From Nitrososphaerota archaeon (lineage in GTDB: Archaea > Thermoproteota > Nitrososphaeria > Conexivisphaerales > UBA164), in assembly GCA_023381255.1 (NCBI GenBank), contig JAMCTX010000010.1, forward strand, positions 58,643 through 122,642: a DNA stretch of 64,000 bases, written 5' to 3'. The translations under genes and the position numbers were made by a program. The first letter of the stretch is position 1. Every line of letters starts with the position of its first letter. The notes under the pieces were generated by a model that was given only the letters and a program-made list of their open reading frames with translations, did not search any database and was not told the origin of the DNA. Shown here piece after piece: positions 35,181 to 44,173 of the stretch.

Positions 35181-36410
35181 ATGCAAGTATTGAAACTTAT
35201 ACTTTTTGTAACGGAAGCGGGCATAGCGTTGCTTGATGAAAATAAAGTAGCGATCAAGTCTACTAAGTATTTTAATGACCCACCAAAAAGCTATGAAGCT
35301 GTATTAAATGGAAATGATCTAGAGGAATTGAATGAGCTATTGAAATTTGCCATAGATAACAAAGCCCAATTAATAAACCCATATCCGGAAATGCAAAAGG
35401 CAGTATCCAGAATTGTGGGTGATGCCATTACGGACCCTACATATAAGGACGAATTGGAAAGCAAAAAACTCAATTTGATGATTTCAGCTGGACTTGCAGG
35501 CAGTCCTCAAGATGTTATAAATTCTATAAGGGATTATTCCATTTATGTGTCTACTAAAAAGCTCAGGGAACAGTCTTCTCGTTTGGACCTACATGCTATA
35601 CAAATAATTCAGGCTGTGGATGAACTGGATAAAACATTTAACCTTTTTTATATGAGGCTCAGGGAATGGTACGGGCTTCATTTCCCGGAGCTTTCTGGCA
35701 TACTTGTTGATCCTGCTACATTCGTAAACTTTGTTGTCAAGTTTCCCAACAGAAACTCCATAAACAAAGACCAGCTAGGTGAACTGAACCTTCCACAGAA
35801 TAGAACAGAAATAATCTTAAAAGCTTCTAATAGCTCAAAGGGGGCGGAATTTGACAAGAGGACCACTGAAATGGTGGTGCAATTAGCTGAAATAACAGCC
35901 AGAACTTACAGGTACAGGGAAAGCCTTTCCAAGATGCTTGAGGATGTAATGAATGAAATAGCTCCGAATCTTACTGCAATTGCGGGAGAAACCATAGGCG
36001 CAAGGTTACTTGCAAGGGCAGGAAGCTTGGAAAGATTAGCAAAGATGCCAGCCAGCACTATTCAGATTTTAGGGGCAGAAAAAGCGCTTTTTAGGGCGCT
36101 AAAAACTCATGGTAGGCCGCCGAAACATGGCTTGATATTTCAGCATAAACTGCTTCATGATGCACCAAAGAGGTTAAGGGGTAAAATTGCAAGGGCCCTA
36201 GCCACAAAAATGGCAATAGCTGCAAGGATAGACTTTTACAGCGGCAGAAAAGAGAGCTCTCTGGCAGAAGACCTGAATAAACGGGTAGAAGAGATAAGGA
36301 AAAAATTTAGCGAAGAAAAAGTTAAGCCGGAAAGGGCGTATAACCAGCGCAATAACCCGAGGAAGGGAAACAGAAGATTTGACAAGGGTAGAAGAAACAG
36401 GATTCGATAA
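35181..36410 (+). CDS. nop5: NOP5/NOP56 family C/D-box sRNP core protein
   Basis: 409 aa. N-terminal fibrillarin-binding domain, coiled coil in the centre, and the NOP RNA-binding signature MNEIAPNLTAIAGETIGARL, then LARAGSLERLAKMPASTIQ and LGAEKALFRALKT. A Lys/Arg-rich C-terminal tail (about 375-409) is typical. With fibrillarin and L7Ae it assembles on C/D sRNAs that guide 2'-O-methylation. It overlaps the fibrillarin gene by 32 nt, the common archaeal arrangement. Start ATG is about 20 nt after a TATATATA box. Confidence 0.96.
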   Translation: MQVLKLILFVTEAGIALLDENKVAIKSTKYFNDPPKSYEAVLNGNDLEELNELLKFAIDNKAQLINPYPEMQKAVSRIVGDAITDPTYKDELESKKLNLMISAGLAGSPQDVINSIRDYSIYVSTKKLREQSSRLDLHAIQIIQAVDELDKTFNLFYMRLREWYGLHFPELSGILVDPATFVNFVVKFPNRNSINKDQLGELNLPQNRTEIILKASNSSKGAEFDKRTTEMVVQLAEITARTYRYRESLSKMLEDVMNEIAPNLTAIAGETIGARLLARAGSLERLAKMPASTIQILGAEKALFRALKTHGRPPKHGLIFQHKLLHDAPKRLRGKIARALATKMAIAARIDFYSGRKESSLAEDLNKRVEEIRKKFSEEKVKPERAYNQRNNPRKGNRRFDKGRRNRIR

Positions 36411-37059
36411 TATATTCTGGGTCCAGTTTGAAGGAAAGAGACATCTCGGCACAAAAAATTTGACCCCAGGCAGAACATATTATGGTGAAAGAACAGTAAG
36501 GGAAAATACGGTTGAATACAGGCTTTGGGATCCATACCGAAGCAAGTTATCAGCTGCAATACATAAGGGTTTAAATTATGTCCCGATAAAAAAAGGAAGT
36601 TATGTGCTTTACCTTGGAGCATCAACTGGTACTACGACCAGCCATGTATCTGACATAGTGGAAAACGGCATCGTGTTTGGCGTTGAAGTAAGCGCCAGGG
36701 TTGCTAGGGAGTTTGTTGAGAGAGTAGTTAAATACAGGAATAACATTATACCGATAGTATCTGATGCCCGCTACCCCCAAAACTATAATGTGGTTTTCAC
36801 TGCAGTTGATGTGCTTTATTCTGATATCGCCCAGCCTGATGCCACGGACATAACAATAGACAATGCCAGATCATACCTCAAGAGAGGCGGCTATCTTGTG
36901 CTTGTTGTCAAGGCAAGGAGTATTGACCCAATAATGAGTGTGCCAGAAATAATAGATACAGAAGCTGATAAATTGAAAGATGCTGGATTCAGGATTTTAC
37001 AGATAATTAATATAGCGCCATTTGACAGGGAGCACGGATTCATTCTATCCCAATTTTAG
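36379..37059 (+). CDS. flpA: Fibrillarin-like rRNA/tRNA 2'-O-methyltransferase
   Basis: 226 aa, typical for archaeal fibrillarin. AdoMet motif YVLYLGASTGTTTSHVSDIV, acidic motif VFGVEVSARVAREFVE, and PIVSDARYP, then VDVLYSDIAQPDATDI are all in order. The C-terminal half ends with the conserved FDREHGFIL. It methylates rRNA and tRNA sites guided by C/D RNAs. The start lies inside the nop5 3' end, so translation is coupled. Confidence 0.97.
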   Translation: MTRVEETGFDNIFWVQFEGKRHLGTKNLTPGRTYYGERTVRENTVEYRLWDPYRSKLSAAIHKGLNYVPIKKGSYVLYLGASTGTTTSHVSDIVENGIVFGVEVSARVAREFVERVVKYRNNIIPIVSDARYPQNYNVVFTAVDVLYSDIAQPDATDITIDNARSYLKRGGYLVLVVKARSIDPIMSVPEIIDTEADKLKDAGFRILQIINIAPFDREHGFILSQF

Positions 37060-38427
37060 CTCTTTTAATAGGGCAGCTGCAAACTGTTTTTTGTTTGCAT
37101 TGCCGTATTTTTTGACCAGTTGCCCCATTAATACCTCCATTTTGCGTTTGTCATCCAATCCCTGTAATTTTTTCATGTTATCTTTGATTGCACTTTTGAC
37201 GACGCTTTCTATGTTTATTTTGCTTTGCCCTTCATTAACTTCAACATGACCGCCTGCAAGCCACAGTTTAACCAATTCCACAACGTGACGATGATCACTT
37301 ATTAAATCGTATTTTTTCGCTATTTCTATAAGCCCTCCTATATCCTCCGGAAGTTTCTTTACGCCTCTGTTCTTTATTGCATACGCAACTTCATTTACAA
37401 GCAAACTCGCCAGCTTGGACTTTAATTGCTCATCAGACCCGGCCTTTCTGTATACAGAATAAAGCGTAATATCTCTGGCAAGCCTTTTTGCTATTTCAGG
37501 ATTTATGCCCGAGGCCGTCAATTCATTGATTCTTTCACCATAGGTTCCGCCCATCTTTTCCCTGATTAACCCTATTGCGTCCTTGCCCAAAGAAAGCGCA
37601 GGAAGGTCTGGTTCTGGCATATAACGATATTCTGCCTCAACCTCCTTTGACCTGGATGAAATGGTTATTCTCCTCTTTTCGTCCCATGCTCTGGTTTCAC
37701 GCACAACCTTTGCACCCCTTTCAAAGAGTGTCCTCTGCCTTAAGACTTCAAAAAGTACAACTTTTTCGACCTGGGAAGAGCCACTGACGTTCTTAACTTC
37801 AACCCTCTCTCCACCGCTATAAGATACATTTACATCACATCTGATTGACCCCTCGAAATCCTGAACCTTCATGCCGAGATCGTTCAATATTTGAATTAAC
37901 TTGTCAAGGAATTCCCTCGCTTCATCAGCTGAAGACATATCTGGAGAACTAACTATTTCGACCAGAGCTATCCCCGACCGATTATAATCCACCAATGCAT
38001 ACCTGGCTCCAGACCTTCCTCCCTCGTAAAATATTCTGCCCGGGTCTTCCTCCATATGTATTCTCTCTATTCTGACCCTCTTGCCGTTGCTCAGTTCAAG
38101 TGTTCCATCATGAGCAATGGGATAACCGCCGGCTTTATCATATTGTGTTATCTGAAAGTTCTTGGGCAGGTCGGGGTAAAAATATGATTTCCTGAAAAAG
38201 TAGGATTTTTCATATGGCGCTGCACCAAGCGATATTGCTATCTTCAATGCTTCCTCTACCGCCCTTTTATTTAAAGATGGCAGGGTGCCAGGCATGCCGG
38301 TACATATGGGGCAAATATTCGTGTTAGGGGGCTTGCCCCTGTAATCAGATGGACATGAACAAAATAGCTTGGTGCGCAAATTTACAAGCTGAACATGTAC
38401 TTCGAGCCCGATCATTACTTCATTCAT
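37045..38427 (-). CDS. gatB: Asp/Glu-tRNA amidotransferase subunit B
   Basis: 460 aa. GatB hallmarks: GLEVHVQLVNLRTKLFCSC at the N-terminus, PNTNICPICTGMPGTLPSLN (Zn-site cysteines), and the YQ-type C-terminal domain at the end. It activates the tRNA-bound Asp or Glu with ATP and receives ammonia from GatA. Last gene of aspS-gatC-gatA-gatB, overlapping gatA by 8 nt. The stop overlaps the convergent fibrillarin 3' end by 15 nt. Confidence 0.96.
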   Translation of the reverse strand: MNEVMIGLEVHVQLVNLRTKLFCSCPSDYRGKPPNTNICPICTGMPGTLPSLNKRAVEEALKIAISLGAAPYEKSYFFRKSYFYPDLPKNFQITQYDKAGGYPIAHDGTLELSNGKRVRIERIHMEEDPGRIFYEGGRSGARYALVDYNRSGIALVEIVSSPDMSSADEAREFLDKLIQILNDLGMKVQDFEGSIRCDVNVSYSGGERVEVKNVSGSSQVEKVVLFEVLRQRTLFERGAKVVRETRAWDEKRRITISSRSKEVEAEYRYMPEPDLPALSLGKDAIGLIREKMGGTYGERINELTASGINPEIAKRLARDITLYSVYRKAGSDEQLKSKLASLLVNEVAYAIKNRGVKKLPEDIGGLIEIAKKYDLISDHRHVVELVKLWLAGGHVEVNEGQSKINIESVVKSAIKDNMKKLQGLDDKRKMEVLMGQLVKKYGNANKKQFAAALLKELKLG

Positions 38428-39814
38428 TTTTTATTTTGCCCCCCATAGCATGTTCTGCACGCCTGGCAATTGATAATAATGCTATGTCATTTCCATATTT
38501 GCCTATTAGCTGGCCGCCAACAGGCAATCCGCGTTTTTCTCCTATTGGTATTGATATTGCAGGCAGACCGGCAAGATTTGGAGTTACAGTTAACACATCT
38601 GAAAGGTAAATTGACATCGGATCATCCAGTTTATCGCCAATCTTCCAAGGCAGCACTGGCATTGTTGGCAAATATATTGCGTCATTACCCTTTAGAATTG
38701 ATTCAAAAGCATAAGTTAAATTTTTCCTCACCTGAAGAGCTCTCAAATAATAAGTTTCATAATATCCCTTGGAAAGCAGGTAAGTGCCCATTATAATTCT
38801 TGCCTTTACTTCCTTTCCGAACTTTGAACGTGAATTTGCTATATATGTCTTCCAATCAGTTGAAATGTCCCCTTTTGGGCCATATCTTATTCCGTCATAT
38901 CTGGAAAGATTTGTGCTTGCTTCGGCGCATGCAATGACATAGTATGCATTTAATGCCTGTTCTATGCCACTGATGCCTTTAATTTCATTTATTATAAAAT
39001 TGTTCTGTTCAAGCTTTGAGATGCTGGATTCAAATGACTGGCTTACCTCTTTGGTTACCCCTTTGACCAAGCTTTTGACAACGCCCAAGGATATTTTTTC
39101 CCTTGGTTGCTCATCATTAAATGCTATATTGATTGAAGTAGAATCTAACCTGTCCTTTCCTGCAATTAACCTGAATATTAGCTTGGCATCCCTGACGCTT
39201 TTTGTAAGCAATCCAACGCCCTCAAGGCTGTTTGCGTATGCAATTAAGCCGTACCTGCTTATTGCGCCATATGTTGGCTTAAAACCAATTGTCCCAGTAA
39301 AACTTGCAGGCGCTCTTACAGAGCCTCCAGTATCTGTTCCAAGCGCAGCCGGGGCCATATCGGCTGCAACAGCTGCAGCGCTGCCGCTGCTGGATCCTCC
39401 AGTTACATATTCTGTATTTCTGGGATTTCTGGTTGGACCAAAGGCGCTGTTTTCACCAGAAGAACCCATGGCAAACTCATCCATGTTGGATTTGCCAAGT
39501 ACCCTGCCGCCGTTCCGCTTTAGTTTTTCTATTACTGTTGCATCATATGCAGGAACATACGATTCCAGCATTTTTGATGCGCAGGTTGTCCTTATTCCCA
39601 TTGTAGATATGTTGTCCTTTACAGCAATGGCCAAACCGCCAAGCTTGCCATTTTCTTTTGACGCAGCGGGTTCTATAAGTGTTATATATGCATTTATTTT
39701 GGCATTTAATTCTGTGCTTTTCCTGTAAAACCATTCATTTACGTCAATTATATCTGCAGACCCGCTTCTTATCATGTCTAATATGTCCGTCAGATCATAT
39801 CTACTGAAGTTCAT
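38420..39814 (-). CDS. gatA: Asp/Glu-tRNA amidotransferase subunit A (amidase)
   Basis: 464 aa. Amidase signature catalytic Lys in IAVKDNISTMG, cis-Ser and nucleophile Ser in GGSSSGSAAAVAADMAPAAL and GTDTGGSVRAPASF. All Ser-Ser-Lys triad residues are present. It produces ammonia from glutamine or asparagine and channels it to GatB. It overlaps gatC by 4 nt. Confidence 0.96.
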   Translation of the reverse strand: MNFSRYDLTDILDMIRSGSADIIDVNEWFYRKSTELNAKINAYITLIEPAASKENGKLGGLAIAVKDNISTMGIRTTCASKMLESYVPAYDATVIEKLKRNGGRVLGKSNMDEFAMGSSGENSAFGPTRNPRNTEYVTGGSSSGSAAAVAADMAPAALGTDTGGSVRAPASFTGTIGFKPTYGAISRYGLIAYANSLEGVGLLTKSVRDAKLIFRLIAGKDRLDSTSINIAFNDEQPREKISLGVVKSLVKGVTKEVSQSFESSISKLEQNNFIINEIKGISGIEQALNAYYVIACAEASTNLSRYDGIRYGPKGDISTDWKTYIANSRSKFGKEVKARIIMGTYLLSKGYYETYYLRALQVRKNLTYAFESILKGNDAIYLPTMPVLPWKIGDKLDDPMSIYLSDVLTVTPNLAGLPAISIPIGEKRGLPVGGQLIGKYGNDIALLSIARRAEHAMGGKIKNE

Positions 39815-40077
39815 AATGTTCTTGGCGCCTTTATGTATCTATCTTTTACGCTATTAAAACCATTTAAAATTGCACCCGAATCAAACTGTTCAGGAATGTC
39901 TTCCCTTTCATGAAGCCCCTCAGGAACTAAAACTATTGCCTCCTCAGGAAGTTCAATGCCTTCTAGGTCCTTTAACAGCGCCCTGAGGGCTGATATCCGC
40001 TTTTCTATTTCACTTTTTTCTTCGCTGTTTATTTTTATCAGCGCTAATTTAGAAAGGTGGTCTATGCTGAATTTCAC
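39811..40077 (-). CDS. gatC: Asp/Glu-tRNA amidotransferase subunit C
   Basis: 88 aa. The helical N-terminal HLSKLALIKINSEEKSEIEK and the central GIELPEEA... block are typical of the GatC belt that clamps GatA and GatB. It overlaps aspS by 4 nt upstream and gatA by 4 nt downstream, confirming a tight operon. Confidence 0.9.
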   Translation of the reverse strand: MKFSIDHLSKLALIKINSEEKSEIEKRISALRALLKDLEGIELPEEAIVLVPEGLHEREDIPEQFDSGAILNGFNSVKDRYIKAPRTL

Positions 40078-41327
40078 GGGGAAAGCCTCCTCACATCGCG
40101 AGGGTACAGGGACACTTCCCTTATATTATCTGCGCCGGTTATGGTCATCAATAACCTTTCGACTCCCATGCCAAACCCTCCATGAGGTGGCATGCCATAA
40201 TAATAGGGGATCAGATGATGCCTGAAACTTTTAACCGGTAATCCGGCCGCCTTTAGATTTTTCCTTAATATGGATGGATCATGCACCCTTTCGCCACCGC
40301 TGCTTAGTTCTAGTTCACGATACATAAGGTCAAATGAAAAAGTAACCTCATTATCCTTTGGCTGTATGTAAAATGGTTTAAGCTTGATTGGCCATTCGGT
40401 TATAAAATAAAAGTCGTTAACATGACTTCCGAACAGCTCAAGGTCCTTCTGCCCCAGATCGTCGCCGAAGTTAATCTTTCTGTCATTTTTGCCCAGCCAG
40501 TCAATAATTTGGCCATAGGTAAATCTGCTTAAACGTTCAGGTAGTCCAAGTTTCGGCGCCTTTATCCTAACCAATAAATCAGAGGAGGATTTCCAGATGT
40601 CGGATAGTGAGTTCCTCACAAGCCCATCTATCAGGTTCATCAGGTCATCGTTTGTAAAGAATGCTGCCTCCACATCAAGGCTCACAGATTCGCTTAGGTG
40701 CTTTAGTGTTCTTGACGGTTCTGCCCTGAAGATTGGGCCTATCTCAAACACCCTTTCAAATGGCATGGTCAATTCTTCCTTGTATAGCTGCGGGCTCTGG
40801 GCTAGGAAGGCCTGCTTGTCATAATACATCAAAGGAAAAAGCGCAGCACCACCTTCAGATGCTGATGCTATTATCTTTGGCGTGTTAACTTCCAGAAACC
40901 CTTTAGAATACAGGTATTCCCTGATTGACCTTATAAGTGCGGCTCTTATAGTGAACAGGTCAAGGTTGTAGGGTCTTCGCAGGTCAAGCGCCCTGTTGTC
41001 CAGACGCAGGTCTATTGATGGCAAATCCTTTGTCATTATATTAAATGGTGGGTCCTTCTTTACCTTTGAAATTACCCTTACTTCATTTACGTGAATTTCA
41101 AAACCGCCAGGCGCCTTCGAAGTTTTTTTAAGCGTTCCAGATGCACCGATCACTGAATTCTGCCTGATGTGTTTCAACAGCTTGGTATTATTTATAACAA
41201 GCTGGACCTGTTTCCTATTGTCAACTATTATTACAAATGATACAGTCTTCTGTTCCCTTATGCTGAGCACCCAGCCCATGATTTCCGCCTTTGCCCCGTC
41301 TTCCACTTTACCATAAACTTTTAACAA
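40074..41327 (-). CDS. aspS: Aspartyl-tRNA synthetase, archaeal type
   Basis: 417 aa with a proposed TTG start at 41325-41327. The open frame extends to 41582, but that extra part overlaps the HAD gene and is not protein-like for this family. The TTG begins at the usual position just before the OB-fold (KVYGKVEDGAKAEIMGWVL), and a TTTTTATAAAT element lies about 34 nt upstream. Class II motifs: FRAEPSRTLKHLSE (motif 2) and GMGVERLLMTITGADNIREV, then SLYPRD (motif 3). Placement immediately before gatCAB suggests that it also charges tRNA-Asn for transamidation (non-discriminating); this is inference. Confidence 0.92.
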   Translation of the reverse strand: MLKVYGKVEDGAKAEIMGWVLSIREQKTVSFVIIVDNRKQVQLVINNTKLLKHIRQNSVIGASGTLKKTSKAPGGFEIHVNEVRVISKVKKDPPFNIMTKDLPSIDLRLDNRALDLRRPYNLDLFTIRAALIRSIREYLYSKGFLEVNTPKIIASASEGGAALFPLMYYDKQAFLAQSPQLYKEELTMPFERVFEIGPIFRAEPSRTLKHLSESVSLDVEAAFFTNDDLMNLIDGLVRNSLSDIWKSSSDLLVRIKAPKLGLPERLSRFTYGQIIDWLGKNDRKINFGDDLGQKDLELFGSHVNDFYFITEWPIKLKPFYIQPKDNEVTFSFDLMYRELELSSGGERVHDPSILRKNLKAAGLPVKSFRHHLIPYYYGMPPHGGFGMGVERLLMTITGADNIREVSLYPRDVRRLSP

Positions 41328-41415
41328 TTTAAACCCATTATGTATTTTAAAGCTTATTTTTATAAATTTATTGATTGTTTCCGGTACGGTGCTGTGATTA
41401 GTTGGCCGCAAAATT

Positions 41416-42225
41416 TCATCGATTATCAAGCAATCTGATTGCTGAATTGATATCAGGGGCCATTGCGTTTGGCAAGATCTCAAAGCCACCGAGAGGAGAT
41501 TTGCCACTTCCATAGACCCATAAAGTGCTAGAACCTGACTGAAACGGTATTTCCACGTCAAAAAAATAATCATCACCCACATGGACCCTTTTTAGACCGG
41601 CATAATCGGAGTAAAATCTTATGTCGCCCTTTGTATAATGCGTTACGTCAGGACTAAGAATCCTGTTAAAATATTGCCTAATATTTAATTTCCCCAAAAT
41701 TTTAAGCTGGTACTTGCTGAAGCCGTTGGTAGCAGCAACGGCCTTTCCATTTACGGCTTTTAGAAATTCAATTGCTCCATTCATTAAAAAGACATTTCTG
41801 GGCGAGTAGTACTTTTCCTGCAGCTCCTCCAGGTTCCATCTTTGCTTGACGTTGAGCCTTCTAGCTACACTGTAAACTATGCCCTCCCAATCAAAGGCGG
41901 TGTATGTCCCACTAGAAAGCCGCTTATAATGCTCTGAATAAATTAAGTTTTTTACAGCAGCTGGATCTAGACCAGTTATGTTACATATATCAGTTATGTA
42001 ATCTGGAAAAACCTCCATTGCATATTCGTTGTAAAATAATGTATCATCCAAATCCACCGAATAAATTTCAAACCTTCCAAGTGATGGATTGTCAACAGTA
42101 TCAGGATAATCGATTTCCTTATTCACCTTAACCTGCAGCCTGTCACCCGTATTTAAAAAAACTGCGGTGGCTCCTCTTTTAATTATATCTCTTATGAGGC
42201 CGGAATGGTCCGTGTAGCGATTCAA
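41416..42225 (-). CDS. HAD-superfamily phosphatase
   Basis: 269 aa. Motif I is YSVDLDDTLFYNEYAME (DxD nucleophile), preceded by an extra N-terminal segment of about 50 residues. Motif II is AATNGFSKYQ, Lys-containing motif III is THYTKGDIRFY, and motif IV is VHVGDDYFFDVE. The helical cap lies between I and II. Resembles pyrimidine 5'-nucleotidase/phosphoglycolate-phosphatase-like enzymes; substrate not known. Sits between rfcL (15 nt) and aspS (about 88 nt) on the same strand. Confidence 0.82.
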   Translation of the reverse strand: MNRYTDHSGLIRDIIKRGATAVFLNTGDRLQVKVNKEIDYPDTVDNPSLGRFEIYSVDLDDTLFYNEYAMEVFPDYITDICNITGLDPAAVKNLIYSEHYKRLSSGTYTAFDWEGIVYSVARRLNVKQRWNLEELQEKYYSPRNVFLMNGAIEFLKAVNGKAVAATNGFSKYQLKILGKLNIRQYFNRILSPDVTHYTKGDIRFYSDYAGLKRVHVGDDYFFDVEIPFQSGSSTLWVYGSGKSPLGGFEILPNAMAPDINSAIRLLDNR

Positions 42226-42240
42226 TTTAACAAATGATCT

Positions 42241-43341
42241 TCACGCCATTGCCTTTTTAAAATCATCGTTAACTATAATGCCCTTCCTGATTAAAAATTC
42301 ATACATTGGAACCATGATTGAAACTGCCTCTGCCCTCCCTACATGCAATTCATGTTCCATTTTTTCTGTTATTGATTCATATATTGGCCTTTTCCATCTC
42401 TGATTTATCACTGTAAACGGTATAAGATACTCATTATAGCCGCCTGGAAGACCGTTAAGAACATAAGCTATCATATAGTTCAAATATCTAAGCATTCTCC
42501 ATTCCTGGAGCCTTCTTATTCTGTTCATCAGTATATCCGCATCCGAAAGCCATTTTGCCCTTTCAGCCATATCTTCTGCCCCCGAGTTAAAAAGCGTGGC
42601 TGCAGTGATCATTATTTTTAATTCTGGGTCAGCATCCCATCTGCTTATAAAGCCAACCGATTCGGCATATGTTGCAGAATAAATCGCCCCTTTGACAGCT
42701 TCTTCACTGGGAAGTTTCCTGTCCTTAAAGATCGGCTCTGAAGTTACAACCTGCATTTGGTTTATCGCATATCTCATATCCCCGTTGCTCTCCCTCACAA
42801 TCGTCTGTATTTTGTCGTAAGTTAAGTGAATGTGTTCCTGACCCGCTATGTGATTTAGCATTAATTCCATTTCCCTGTTAGGTATTCTTTTAAATTCAAT
42901 AACGATGCTTTTCTTGAAAATTTCTTTCATTGAATCCTTTCTATTATTTGCCGCCATCACCACAGGCACTGCTGAATTTTCGATATATTTGCCCATATAA
43001 TCCATGCCCCCTTGATCTCCTCTTGAAAAAATTCCATCTATTTCGTCTAAAAATACAAGCACAGGTTGACCATAAAGGTTGATGCTGCTTATGTTTGAAA
43101 GCATTGACTCTAGCTTTTCTCTTGTTCTTAAATCGCTTGCGTTAAGCTCAAATACATAATAGCCGAAGTCGTTTGACATAGCCCTGACAAGAGTGGTTTT
43201 GCCTGTGCCTGGTGGACCAATAATTAGCAGGGGTTTTTTGCCCTTTTTCCAGTCCTTTAGCCAGAAAACAATTTGCCTTCTCGCATACTCGTTGCCGATC
43301 ATATCGAATAATGAATGCGGCCTGTACTTTTCCGTCCACAC
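42241..43341 (-). CDS. rfcL: Replication factor C large subunit
   Basis: 366 aa. MWTEKYRPHSLFDMIGNE at the N-terminus, Walker A GPPGTGKTTLVRAMS, Walker B VLVFLDEIDGIFSRGD, and sensor 1 VVMAANNRKDSM, followed by the collar domain. It loads the PCNA clamp with small RFC subunits. It is shorter than many archaeal RfcL (which commonly exceed 400 aa), and I see no C-terminal PCNA-interacting (QxxLxxFF-like) motif. The N-terminal motif set favours the large subunit. One nt separates it from the UbiA gene. Confidence 0.9.
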   Translation of the reverse strand: MWTEKYRPHSLFDMIGNEYARRQIVFWLKDWKKGKKPLLIIGPPGTGKTTLVRAMSNDFGYYVFELNASDLRTREKLESMLSNISSINLYGQPVLVFLDEIDGIFSRGDQGGMDYMGKYIENSAVPVVMAANNRKDSMKEIFKKSIVIEFKRIPNREMELMLNHIAGQEHIHLTYDKIQTIVRESNGDMRYAINQMQVVTSEPIFKDRKLPSEEAVKGAIYSATYAESVGFISRWDADPELKIMITAATLFNSGAEDMAERAKWLSDADILMNRIRRLQEWRMLRYLNYMIAYVLNGLPGGYNEYLIPFTVINQRWKRPIYESITEKMEHELHVGRAEAVSIMVPMYEFLIRKGIIVNDDFKKAMA

Positions 43342-43342
43342 T

Positions 43343-44173
43343 TTATATCAACCCCTGAATTATGTACACTACCAGCGCAGCCAGCATGAGAAATAAAATG
43401 CGATTCTTGACTTTATAAGCATTAGTGCCACTGCCATCCTTTAATATGCTGCCAATTTCTACCAAAAAAAGCAGGTCAACTACAGTTATGCCTGCCCCAT
43501 AGGGAAACCACCATCTGGTGTCTAGCAAGAGCGGAATATATGATGTAATTACGGCTGCAATTATAAAACCGGAAGATACAACCGCGGCTTGACGACTGCC
43601 TCTGGTGACAGCAATAGTTCTTACACCCATTTTTTCATCGCCCTTCATGTCAGATATCCCCTTTATCACCTCCCTGCCAACCCCTGCAAAAAATGCTGTA
43701 AGCGCCAGGCTAATTATCAAGGAATTGAGTTCTGGCTTGATCAGTGACCCGAACACGAAGGGGATACTCATTGAAGCCGCAACGCTTGCATTTCCTAGCA
43801 GGCCAAGGCGCTTAAGCCTCCAGTTATAAAAAAATGACAACAGCGCAAAAAGCGCCGCTATAAAAAGTTCCACCGCCCCGAGTGCCGCAGCTGCCAGTAC
43901 TCCAAGGGTCAACATCATCAACGCGGCATACCTTGCTGACCTGAGCTCCAATCTTCCTGAAGCCAGTGGCCTTTCTGGCCTATTTATTCTGTCAATATTT
44001 ATATCCAAAATGTCATTTATTATCATAGCAAAACCCGTTATGAAAAACCCGGTAGCAAACCCCAGCAGCAGGCCATATAATAAAAAGTACTTGACAATAA
44101 ACGCGCCAATGATTACACCTATGCCACTCATAATGGAGTTATATGGCCTTAATATTTTTACCCAATCATTCAA
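43343..44173 (-). CDS. UbiA-family prenyltransferase (probable geranylgeranylglyceryl phosphate geranylgeranyltransferase)
   Basis: 276 aa with 7-9 hydrophobic segments. Both Mg-diphosphate motifs are visible: NDILDINIDRINRPERPLAS (first) and SDMKGDEKMGVRTIAV (second). In archaea the closest group makes the second ether bond of membrane lipids (digeranylgeranylglyceryl phosphate). It overlaps the EndA-like gene by 8 nt upstream and sits 1 nt from rfcL. Other UbiA enzymes (e.g. quinone synthesis) cannot be excluded from sequence alone. Confidence 0.85.
   Translation of the reverse strand: MNDWVKILRPYNSIMSGIGVIIGAFIVKYFLLYGLLLGFATGFFITGFAMIINDILDINIDRINRPERPLASGRLELRSARYAALMMLTLGVLAAAALGAVELFIAALFALLSFFYNWRLKRLGLLGNASVAASMSIPFVFGSLIKPELNSLIISLALTAFFAGVGREVIKGISDMKGDEKMGVRTIAVTRGSRQAAVVSSGFIIAAVITSYIPLLLDTRWWFPYGAGITVVDLLFLVEIGSILKDGSGTNAYKVKNRILFLMLAALVVYIIQGLI

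Noticed and set aside
40074..41582. 502-aa AspRS starting at 41582
   Set aside because: The first 85 residues overlap the HAD gene and are unlike AspRS N-termini; a TTG at 41327 fits the family start and a nearby promoter element.
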